13,399 bases of DNA, taken from assembly GCA_051000715.1 (NCBI GenBank), contig JBPCOB010000068.1, positions 1-13,399 on the forward strand. The letters are read 5' to 3'. Origin of the DNA: JBPCOB01 sp051000715. GTDB taxonomy: Bacteria; Actinomycetota; Actinomycetes; JALYNC01. Each line of letters opens with the position of its first letter. Within the stretch, counting starts at the first letter, position 1. Positions 7,524-13,210 of this stretch are shown here, piece after piece. The translations under genes and the position numbers were made by a program. Below the pieces are notes generated by a model, which worked only from the letters and a program-made list of their open reading frames with translations, searched no databases and was not told the DNA's origin.

Positions 7524-7596
7524 GCGGGTCGCTATTGCGGGCATGATCGCATCGCGCGCATCGAGCAGGGCGACCTTGACTGAGCGGCGTACGCCG

Positions 7597-7722
7597 ATGA
7601 CCGAACCGACGCTGCCGGACCAGACCTGCGACGACACCGACGCCGGCTGGGGTGAGCTCCCGAGGGGGCAGGACGACGACGCGCGCCTGCTTGACGAGCG
7701 TCCGCCGCACCACGACCGCTGA
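7597..7722 (+). CDS. Small acidic hypothetical protein (41 residues)
   Basis: The product is MTEPTLPDQTCDDTDAGWGE followed by a stretch that includes DDDARLLDERPPHHDR. It is acidic, has one Cys and one Trp, and has no membrane segment or signal. From memory, short actinobacterial proteins with DQTxDDTDxGWGE and a D-rich LLxxRPPH tail are common and unnamed; a search is needed to confirm this. Its function is unknown. It reads toward mscL, and the two stop codons are 11 bases apart. The Shine-Dalgarno is weak. The open frame could extend upstream to 7477, but that part is Arg/Ala-rich like non-coding G+C-rich DNA. Codon choice in the 41-codon part is typical of coding sequence. Confidence 0.7.
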   Translation: MTEPTLPDQTCDDTDAGWGELPRGQDDDARLLDERPPHHDR

Positions 7723-7733
7723 GCGTCGCAGGG

Positions 7734-8144
7734 TCAGGGAACTGCCAGCTCCGCCGTACAGAACGCGCACCGCCGGGCCCCGGCCGGGATCGCACTCAGG
7801 CATTCCGGGCAGTCCCGGGTCTCGGACTTGACGTCGGGCTCGGCGCGGTAGCGCTCGAGCAGCGCGTTCACCGGCCGGACGACGAGGAAGTAGAGGACGG
7901 CGGCCGTGAGCAGGAAGCTGATCAACGCGGTGAGCACCCTCCCGTAGGCGAAGACGTGCTGGTCCGAGCGGCCGACGTGGTAGGCGAAACCGTCGAGGTT
8001 GCCGGTGCCGAACAGCCCGATCAACGGGTTGATGAGGCCGTTCACCAGGCTGTTCACGACGCCGGTGAACGCGGCACCGATCACCACCCCGACCGCCAGG
8101 TCGACCACGTTGCCGCGCAGCACGAAGGCTTTGAAGCCGTTCAC
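7734..8144 (-). CDS. mscL: Large-conductance mechanosensitive channel MscL with C-terminal zinc-ribbon-like tail
   Basis: MscL opens on membrane stretch to release solutes under hypo-osmotic shock. The 136-residue product has the N-terminal amphipathic helix and TM1 (FKAFVLRGNVVDLAVGVVIG, AAFTGVVNSLVNGLINPLIG; residues 4-43), a periplasmic loop (44-66) and TM2 (about 67-90, ALISFLLTAAVLYFLVV). In place of the usual charged C-terminal helix bundle it ends with CPECLSAIPAGARRCAFC: Cys112, 115, 126 and 129 in a CxxC-x10-CxxC arrangement, as in zinc ribbons. The start is GTG at 8144, with GGAGGT (8149-8154 read on the minus strand) just upstream. It is transcribed divergently from tldD. Residues of the pore constriction look normal. 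Confidence 0.95.
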   Translation of the reverse strand: MNGFKAFVLRGNVVDLAVGVVIGAAFTGVVNSLVNGLINPLIGLFGTGNLDGFAYHVGRSDQHVFAYGRVLTALISFLLTAAVLYFLVVRPVNALLERYRAEPDVKSETRDCPECLSAIPAGARRCAFCTAELAVP

Positions 8145-8180
8145 TGCACCTCCGGATGTCGCGTGCCGGCTGGGCGCGGC

Positions 8181-8186
8181 AGGCTA
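8181..8186 (-). promoter_or_regulatory. Probable -10 box of mscL
   Basis: On the minus strand TAGCCT (in GGTAGCCTGCCG) fits TAnnnT. It lies 36 bases upstream of the GTG start, giving a 5' UTR of about 30 bases that contains the GGAGGT site. The -35 region at spacing 17 (GACGCC) is weak. Confidence 0.45.
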
Positions 8187-8217
8187 CCGGCCGGAGTCGA
8201 CGGGGCGTCCGGCGCCA

Positions 8218-8223
8218 TAGGGT
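8218..8223 (+). promoter_or_regulatory. Probable -10 box of tldD-pmbA
   Basis: TAGGGT (in GCCATAGGGTGAAG) fits TAnnnT and lies 27 bases upstream of the tldD start, giving a short 5' UTR of about 20 bases with AGGAGG in it. It lies 31 bases from the opposing mscL box, so the two promoters are back to back. Confidence 0.45.
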
Positions 8224-8250
8224 GAAGCGGTCCGATCGCGAGGAGGGCCG

Positions 8251-9636
8251 GTGCTCGAGGAGTCCGACGTACGGGACGTGCTGGCCGCGGCGTTGGCCAG
8301 CGGCGGGGACTGGTCGGAGGTGTACGCCGAATCCCGCGACTCCACCTCGATCGCGATCGAGGACCACCGGGTCGAGCGGCTGAGCAGCGGCCGGGACCTC
8401 GGTGCCGGCGTACGGGTGGTCAAGGGCGCGCAGGCGGCGTACGCCTATACCAACGTGCTGACCCGCGACTCGCTCGTCACCGCCGCTCGGGCCGCGGCGG
8501 CGGCGCTGACCGGCGCGCAGGCCGCCACGGTGGCCGACCTGAGGCAGGCGGCGCCGCCGGTCCGTCACGAGATCCGGGTCTCACCCGGTGCGGCCGACAA
8601 GGCGGCCAAGGTGAGCCTCGCGCGGCGGGCGGAGGAGGCGGCCTGGGCGCAGGGCGCCGACGTGCGCCAGGTCACGGCGTCGTACGCCGACGTGCGGCAA
8701 CGGATCTTCCTGGCGAACTCGCTCGGCCACCTCTCCGACACCACCCGGACCCGGGTGCGGTTGTTGGCGCAGGTGGTCGCTGCCCGGGACGGGCTGGTGC
8801 AGACCGGGTTCGAGGGGCCGGGCGCCACCGCGGGACTCGAGCTCTTCGGCGAGATCGCGCCGGAGTCCATCGGCGAGAAGGCGGCGCAACAGGCGCTCCG
8901 CCTGCTGGACAGCGACCCGTCGCCGGCCGGTGAGATGACCGTCGTCCTCAACGCCGGCGGTGGCGGTGTGCTCTTCCACGAGGCCTGCGGACACGGGCTG
9001 GAGGCAGACGCGATCGCCAAGGACACCACCGTCTACGCCGGCACCCGCGGCCAGCGGGTGGGCAGCGAGCTGTTCTCGGGCGTCGATGACGCCACCATGC
9101 CGAACGCGTGGGGCTCCTTGGGTTTCGACGACGAGGGCAGCCCCGCCCAGCGCACGGTGCTCTTCGAGGACGGCGTCCAGGCCGGTGTCATGAGCGACCG
9201 GATTTCCGCGGCCAAGCTCGCCGGCACCTCGACCGGCAACGGCCGGCGCCAGTCCTACGCCCACGTGCCGCTGCCGCGGATGACGAACTCCCTGGTGCTG
9301 CCGGGGGAGTCCGACCCCGAGGCGATCGTTGCCGACGTGGAGCACGGGCTGTACGCCGAGGGGCTGGGCGGCGGTGAGGTCGACCCTGCCACCGGCGACT
9401 TCGTCTTCGGGGTCACCGAGGCCTATCTGATCGAGCATGGGGAGCTGACCCGTCGGGTGCGCGGCGCGAACCTGGTCGGCAACGGCCCGCGCACCCTGGC
9501 GCTGATCGACGCCGTGGGCAGTGACTTCGACCTCAAGCAGGGCATGTGCGGCAAGGACGGTCAGTGGGTGCCGGTGGCCTTCGGTACGCCGACGCTGCGG
9601 ATCGCCCGGCTGACCGTCGGCGGGACCGGCTCGTGA
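8251..9636 (+). CDS. tldD: Metalloprotease TldD
   Basis: TldD is the catalytic subunit of the TldD-TldE (PmbA) heteromeric metalloprotease, which in E. coli trims the microcin B17 leader and degrades unfolded peptides such as CcdA. The 461-residue product carries the zinc motif HEACGH (residues 243-248, HExxxH) preceded by GGGGVLFHEACGHGLEAD. A late Cys433 in KQGMCGKDGQW is the candidate third zinc ligand, as found in the E. coli enzyme. The C-terminal half has the typical SYAHVPLPRMTNSLVLPGES and GEVDPATGDFVFGVTEAYLI segments. The GTG start is set by AGGAGG at 8241-8246. The stop overlaps pmbA as GTGA. No RiPP precursor gene is visible next to it. Confidence 0.95.
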   Translation: MLEESDVRDVLAAALASGGDWSEVYAESRDSTSIAIEDHRVERLSSGRDLGAGVRVVKGAQAAYAYTNVLTRDSLVTAARAAAAALTGAQAATVADLRQAAPPVRHEIRVSPGAADKAAKVSLARRAEEAAWAQGADVRQVTASYADVRQRIFLANSLGHLSDTTRTRVRLLAQVVAARDGLVQTGFEGPGATAGLELFGEIAPESIGEKAAQQALRLLDSDPSPAGEMTVVLNAGGGGVLFHEACGHGLEADAIAKDTTVYAGTRGQRVGSELFSGVDDATMPNAWGSLGFDDEGSPAQRTVLFEDGVQAGVMSDRISAAKLAGTSTGNGRRQSYAHVPLPRMTNSLVLPGESDPEAIVADVEHGLYAEGLGGGEVDPATGDFVFGVTEAYLIEHGELTRRVRGANLVGNGPRTLALIDAVGSDFDLKQGMCGKDGQWVPVAFGTPTLRIARLTVGGTGS

Positions 9637-10991
9637 GCCCCGAGGAGCTGCTGGAGCTCGCGACGGGGGCGCTCGAGGGGGCGCGGGGGGACGAGGCGGT
9701 GGAGGCGTTTGCGACCCACTCCGTCGAAACCTCGGTCGACGTCTTCGAGGGAGAGGTCGAGACGCTGTCCTCGGCGGAAACCCGTGGGGTCGGCGTACGG
9801 GTGATCGTCGACGGGCGGCTCGGCTTCGCCTCGACCGCGGACGTGTCGCGGGAGGGGCTCGCGTTCGCGCTCGGCGAGGCCCGCTCGAACGCCGCGTTCG
9901 CCACCCCGGACGCCGGCAACGAGCTGCCTTCCCCGATGGCCGCCGAGCCACTGGAAGGCATCGACGTACCAGGGCTCGATGCCGTGCCGGCCGCCCGCAA
10001 GGTCGAGCTCGCCCTGGAGCTGGAGCGGCTCACTCGGGCGGCCGACCCGCGGGTCACCGGGGTGGCGTCCGCCTCCTACGGCGACTCCCGGTCGGCCGTG
10101 GCGGTCGCCTCGACGACCGGGGTCTCGGCGGCGTACGCCGGCAGCGACGTGTACGCGCACGTCTCCTCGCTGGCCCGCGACGGCGAGGAGACCCAGACCG
10201 GCTTCGGGTTGACCCAGGGGCGCTCGGTCGACGAGCTCGACCTGGCCGCGGCCGCGCGGGAGGGCGCCGAGCGGGCGACCCGCTTGCTCGGCGGCACCCG
10301 GGTGCCGACCGCGCAGGTCCCGGTCGTCTTCGACCCGCTGGTGACTGCGCAGTTCCTCGGTGTGCTCAGCGCTGCCTTCAGTGCCGAGGCGGTGCAGAAG
10401 GGCCGGTCGCTGCTGGCTGGCTCGATGGGCCAGCCGGTCGCCGACCCGGCGTTGTCGATCGTCGACGACGGCCGGCTGCTGGATGGCCCGGCAGCGGCGC
10501 CGGTTGACGACGAGGGGGTGCCGACCGGTCGGACGGTGCTGGTCCGCGACGGCGTGCTGATGGCTTTTCTGCACAACGCCAAGACCGCCGCCCGGCAGGG
10601 GAACGGTGCCCGCTCCACCGGCAACGCGGCCCGGGGCGGGTACCGGACGCCACCGGGCGTGGCGCCCGGCAACCTCTACTTCGCCGGGACCACTCGGAGC
10701 CGGACCGAGGTGCTGGCGGCAGCCGGCACCGGTCTCTACGTCCAGGACGCCAAGGGCGTGCATTCGGGGGTCAACCCGGTGTCCGGGGAGTTCAGCGTGG
10801 GTGTGACCGGCCTGTGGATCCGCGGCGGCGAGCTGGCCGAGCCGGTGCGTGAGATCACCGTCTCCTCGACGCTGCTCGAGATGCTGCGGTCGGTGGCGGC
10901 GCTCGGCAACGACCGCCGGTTCTTCCCCATGGGCGGCTCGGTGGCGGGCGCCACGCTGTTGATCACCGGCATGGTGGTGGCGGGCAGCTGA
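9633..10991 (+). CDS. pmbA: TldE/PmbA family subunit of the TldD-TldE protease
   Basis: This is the non-catalytic partner of TldD (TldE, also called PmbA). The 452-residue product shares the family fold (ETSVDVFEGEVETLSSAETRG near the N terminus, GMxVVAGS-type end) but has no HExxxH motif, as expected for this subunit. Other family segments are FDPLVTAQFLGVLSAAFSAE, GRSLLAGSMGQPVADPALSI, GNLYFAGTTRSRTEVLAAAG and NPVSGEFSVGVTGLWIRGGE. The GTG start overlaps the tldD stop (GTGA), so the two are translationally coupled and probably made in equal amounts. The stop codon lies inside the left arm of a hairpin shared with the convergent SAF gene. Confidence 0.94.
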   Translation: MSPEELLELATGALEGARGDEAVEAFATHSVETSVDVFEGEVETLSSAETRGVGVRVIVDGRLGFASTADVSREGLAFALGEARSNAAFATPDAGNELPSPMAAEPLEGIDVPGLDAVPAARKVELALELERLTRAADPRVTGVASASYGDSRSAVAVASTTGVSAAYAGSDVYAHVSSLARDGEETQTGFGLTQGRSVDELDLAAAAREGAERATRLLGGTRVPTAQVPVVFDPLVTAQFLGVLSAAFSAEAVQKGRSLLAGSMGQPVADPALSIVDDGRLLDGPAAAPVDDEGVPTGRTVLVRDGVLMAFLHNAKTAARQGNGARSTGNAARGGYRTPPGVAPGNLYFAGTTRSRTEVLAAAGTGLYVQDAKGVHSGVNPVSGEFSVGVTGLWIRGGELAEPVREITVSSTLLEMLRSVAALGNDRRFFPMGGSVAGATLLITGMVVAGS

Positions 10992-11021
10992 CGGGGTGGA
11001 CCTGCACCGGCCCCGTCAGCT
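10986..11021. terminator. Bidirectional hairpin containing both stop codons
   Basis: AGCTGACGGGG (10986-10996) and CCCCGTCAGCT (11011-11021) form a perfect 11-bp stem around a 14-base loop. The pmbA stop TGA (10989-10991) lies in the left arm, and the stop of the convergent SAF gene (TCA on the plus strand at 11016-11018) lies at the matching place in the right arm. There is no U tract on either side. Confidence 0.8.
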
Positions 11022-11684
11022 AGCCCGCAGGGTGTAGGACAGCCGGCTGGTGACCGCCGAGCGGGCCAGCGCGGTCGCCACCCCGGGCTGCACGGCCAGC
11101 AGCACCAGCGCTCCTTCACCGCCCAGCCCGTCGGACCCGCTGGTCGGCACCGTGAGAACCGTGGCGCCGGGGACCACGACCTCCGCACCTGCCGGCGTAC
11201 GAGCCTCGGCGACCGCGTCCGGGGCGAGTCCGGAGGGGGAGCCGGCTGCGAGGACGTCGATTCGGTCGCCCGGGCGCAGCAGCGTCACCGATGCAGCGTC
11301 GGCGATGCGCACCGGAGCCGCCACCAGCCCGCTGTGTGCCAACGCCGTCAGCAGCGCCCGGCCGACCATGCGTACGTCGGTCAGCGGTTCGCCGCGCCGG
11401 ATCGCGGCCGCGAGCACCCGGCCCGTCACCGGCGCGCCGGGACGTTGGGCGCCGGCCGGCACCACATCCGGCGGTAGCCGGACCGCTCGGAGGTCAGCGT
11501 CGGTCAGGGTGACCCCCGGCGGCAGGTCACGGGTCGCCGCCAGCACCGCGACCGAGGCCGGCGCGGTCGGTGACAGGGCGCTGATCGCCAGCGCCACCGC
11601 CGCCGCCGCCAGACCGGCGGCGAGCAGCCGGCGGTGCCAGCCGGCCGCCCGGCGCAGGTCGCGCAGCAGTCCCGGCAGCGTCAC
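11016..11684 (-). CDS. SAF-domain membrane protein (CpaB/RcpC-like)
   Basis: The 222-residue product has a short cytoplasmic N terminus (MTLPGLLRDLRRAAGWHRR), one membrane segment (about 20-37, LLAAGLAAAAVALAISAL) and an extracytoplasmic part. Residues 45-107 form a SAF domain (SVAVLAATRDLPPGVTLTDA, LPPDVVPAGA, GRVLAAAIRRGEPL), a fold shared by CpaB/RcpC pilus assembly proteins, antifreeze proteins and flagellar FlgA. The region after it (LLRPGDRIDVLA to ALVLLAVQPGVATALARSAV) resembles the RcpC/CpaB C-terminal part. No pilus genes are near, so the role is unknown. The GTG start overlaps the mtnP stop as GTGA, and this coupling is the main evidence for the start. The stop lies in the shared hairpin. 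Confidence 0.85.
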   Translation of the reverse strand: MTLPGLLRDLRRAAGWHRRLLAAGLAAAAVALAISALSPTAPASVAVLAATRDLPPGVTLTDADLRAVRLPPDVVPAGAQRPGAPVTGRVLAAAIRRGEPLTDVRMVGRALLTALAHSGLVAAPVRIADAASVTLLRPGDRIDVLAAGSPSGLAPDAVAEARTPAGAEVVVPGATVLTVPTSGSDGLGGEGALVLLAVQPGVATALARSAVTSRLSYTLRAS

Positions 11685-12484
11685 GGCAACGCCAGGCCGG
11701 TGTCGATGCCGTCGAGGGCGCCAGGGCACGGACAGCCGCTGCGCTCGGGAAGTGCGCCGAGCACCCGCACGAGCAGCTCCCGCAGCCGCGCCGTGTTGGC
11801 TGCGAAGACCCGGAACACCTCGTCCTGGGTGACCGCCGAGCCGTCTTCCACGCCGGCATCGAGGTCGGTGACCAGGGCGACGGCGGTGTAGCAGAGGGCG
11901 AGCTCCCGGGCCAGCACCGCCTCCGGCTGGCCGGTCATGTTGACCAGAGACCAACCGGCCGCGGCGTAGGCGCGTGACTCTGCCCGAGTCGAGAACCGTG
12001 GACCTTCGATGACCACCAACGTGCCGCCGTCCGTTGCCGGCCAGCCAGCGCCCGTCGACTCCGCGACGACGGCGGCCCGGCCACGCGGGCAGTACGGGTC
12101 GGCGAAGGGCACATGGACGGCGCCGGCGTCGTAGTAGGTCGAGGTCCGCCCCGACGTACGGTCGACCAGCTGGTCGGGTACGACCAACGACCCGGGGGCC
12201 ACCTCCGGCCGCAGCGAGCCGACGGCGCACGGCGCGAAGATCTCCCGTACGCCGAGCGAACGCAGCGCCCACAGGTTGGCCCGGTACGGGATCCGGTGCG
12301 GTGGAAAGCGGTGGTCACGGCCGTGCCGAGCGAGAAAGGCAACCCGGCGGCCGGCCACCTCACCCACGACGACTGGGTCACTCGGCGGCCCGTACGGCGT
12401 GTCGAGCGCCACCTCGGTGCCGGCGTCGACGAACGAGTAGAAACCGGAGCCGCCGATCACCGCCACGTCGGCCGATGTGGTCAT
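11681..12484 (-). CDS. mtnP: S-methyl-5'-thioadenosine phosphorylase
   Basis: This cytosolic enzyme splits 5'-methylthioadenosine with phosphate into adenine and methylthioribose-1-phosphate (methionine and purine salvage). The 267-residue product has GGSGFY at 11-16, the phosphate-binding RHGRDHRFPPHRIPYRANLW region (53-72), FAPCAVGSL at 83-91, VIEGPRFSTRAES at 158-170 and NMTGQPEAVLARE at 182-194, followed by VTDLDAG. It closely resembles Rv0535 of Mycobacterium tuberculosis as I recall it. Related purine nucleoside phosphorylases differ in the substrate residues after NMT, so a broader purine specificity is not excluded. A CPCPGAL motif near the C terminus (251-257) is notable. The ATG at 12484 has a poor Shine-Dalgarno. 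The gene lies 70 bases after ruc on the same strand. Confidence 0.9.
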   Translation of the reverse strand: MTTSADVAVIGGSGFYSFVDAGTEVALDTPYGPPSDPVVVGEVAGRRVAFLARHGRDHRFPPHRIPYRANLWALRSLGVREIFAPCAVGSLRPEVAPGSLVVPDQLVDRTSGRTSTYYDAGAVHVPFADPYCPRGRAAVVAESTGAGWPATDGGTLVVIEGPRFSTRAESRAYAAAGWSLVNMTGQPEAVLARELALCYTAVALVTDLDAGVEDGSAVTQDEVFRVFAANTARLRELLVRVLGALPERSGCPCPGALDGIDTGLALP

Positions 12485-12554
12485 GGTCCCAACGCTAGCC
12501 AGCCGCAGGCGGCAGCCAGCTCGCCGGCGTACGGGCTGTGGAGGGAGCGGCGGG

Positions 12555-12929
12555 TCAGGCGACCCTGTGGGAACCCGAGCCGGCCGAATCCTTCTTCTTC
12601 GCCGGCTTCTCGCCCTTGCCCTGCTCTGCCTTCTCCCCGGCGCGCGCCTTGGCCCCGTCCTTGGCTCCTTCTTTCGCCCCGTCCGCCGTCGTCGTGGCGG
12701 CGGGCGACTTGGCCGAGTCGCCGTCCTTCGCCGCTGTTTCGGTCTTGGATCTCGAGCGGCTGTCGGTCTGATAAAAGCCGGAGCCCTTGAAGACGACGCC
12801 CACCGCGGAGAAGACCTTGCGCAGTACGCCGCCGCAGCTGGGGCACTGGGCCAGTGGTGGGTCGGTGAAGCTCTGCACGACCTCCAGCGGCTCGCTGCAT
12901 GCGGTGCACCTGTACTGGTAGGTCGGCAC
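12555..12929 (-). CDS. ruc: FmdB-family zinc-ribbon protein, homologue of the redox-regulated chaperone Ruc (Rv0991c)
   Basis: The 124-residue product starts MPTYQYRCTACSEPLEVVQS and has Cys8, 11, 29 and 32 (CxxC-x17-CxxC), a zinc ribbon of the FmdB family. VFKGSGFYQTDSR (47-59, approximately) follows, and from about 60 the chain is Lys/Ala/Glu/Gly-rich and disordered. M. tuberculosis Rv0991c has the same layout and is reported as a redox-regulated chaperone with an unstructured tail (Ruc), activated when its zinc cysteines are oxidised. Here the tail is rich in charged residues rather than serine. The start is GTG at 12929, set by GGAGGG 5 bases upstream; a nearby ATG (12934) is out of frame. 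A CIRCE element sits in the promoter. The family is certain; the chaperone role is by homology. Confidence 0.9.
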   Translation of the reverse strand: MPTYQYRCTACSEPLEVVQSFTDPPLAQCPSCGGVLRKVFSAVGVVFKGSGFYQTDSRSRSKTETAAKDGDSAKSPAATTTADGAKEGAKDGAKARAGEKAEQGKGEKPAKKKDSAGSGSHRVA

Positions 12930-12934
12930 GCCAT

Positions 12935-12940
12935 CCCTCC
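12935..12940 (-). promoter_or_regulatory. Ribosome binding site of the ruc gene
   Basis: On the minus strand GGAGGG stands 5 bases before the GTG at 12929. It decides against the out-of-frame ATG at 12934, which directly abuts the site. Confidence 0.75.
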
Positions 12941-12951
12941 GGTCGGACGTG

Positions 12952-12978
12952 TTGGCACTCTAACCACTCGACTGCTAA
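12952..12978. promoter_or_regulatory. CIRCE element (HrcA operator) in the ruc promoter
   Basis: TTGGCACTC (12952-12960), nine bases, then GACTGCTAA (12970-12978). The CIRCE consensus is TTAGCACTC-N9-GAGTGCTAA, so 16 of 18 conserved positions match with the exact spacing. HrcA binds this operator and represses heat-shock genes. It ends 22 bases upstream of the ruc start codon. A TAnnnT box on the minus strand (TAGAGT, 12962-12957) lies within it, so bound HrcA would cover the promoter. Rv0991c in M. tuberculosis is known to belong to the HrcA regulon. Confidence 0.85.
12957..12962 (-). promoter_or_regulatory. Possible -10 box of ruc inside the CIRCE element
   Basis: TAGAGT on the minus strand (in GTGGTTAGAGTGCC) fits TAnnnT, and would put the transcript start about 20 bases upstream of the GTG start, leaving room for the GGAGGG site. 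No good -35 is seen at spacing 17. Confidence 0.4.
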
Positions 12979-12994
12979 TGGTGCGGCATGCGGG

Positions 12995-13037
12995 CCGCTT
13001 CGTCCACCTGGTCATCTACGCCGGGCCGCCGAAGCGG
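12995..13037. repeat. Inverted repeat of 8 bp with a 27-base loop
   Basis: CCGCTTCG (12995-13002) is matched by CGAAGCGG (13030-13037). The position between the CIRCE element and the larger palindrome is suggestive, but a short stem with a long loop in G+C-rich DNA is weak evidence. Confidence 0.25.
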
Positions 13038-13050
13038 GCACCAAAGGGGT

Positions 13051-13111
13051 GATCATTGTGACCTCTGCCCCATGAAATCTGCGGAACCCTCAGGCGGAAG
13101 TCACAATGATC
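13051..13111. repeat. 61-base near-perfect palindromic element, REP- or MITE-like
   Basis: GATCATTGTGAC at 13051-13062 is repeated in inverse at 13100-13111 (perfect 12 bp). Pairing continues inward to 13069/13093 with one C-A mismatch and one G-U, so 19 positions per arm enclose a 23-base centre. The ends are AT-richer than the surroundings. There is no U tract and no gene end nearby, so it is not an evident terminator. It may be a dispersed palindromic repeat or a large operator. Confidence 0.7.
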
Positions 13112-13210
13112 GACCTATCCGGCTCGACCGGTGTGGGGCGCCAATCGACGTACAGCAAGATCCCAGGTTGCGTTCAGCGGCGCCGCAGGTAGCGAGGCCA
13201 GCCTGTGGTC

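Noticed and set aside
7471..8568. Upstream extension of the GH116 frame on the minus strand to about 1200 residues
   Set aside because: The extension runs through mscL and the tldD start in another frame, has Arg/Pro-rich shadow composition, and would bury a good signal peptide that starts at 7470.
9561..10763. Long minus-strand frame opposite pmbA
   Set aside because: It is a shadow of a well-supported gene, with no domain or start signals.
8251..10991. A TldD-TldE processed peptide (RiPP) system
   Set aside because: No precursor-like small ORF, cyclodehydratase or exporter lies next to the pair. tldD-pmbA is widespread as a housekeeping protease.
12491..12520. Terminator between ruc and mtnP
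   Set aside because: The G+C-rich stretch contains direct repeats (AGCCAGC twice) and only a 5-bp stem with a 2-base loop, which is too tight to form a stable hairpin.
12477..13052. Plus-strand frame opposite ruc and its promoter
   Set aside because: It covers the ruc gene and the CIRCE element, is Arg-rich, and has no ribosome binding site.
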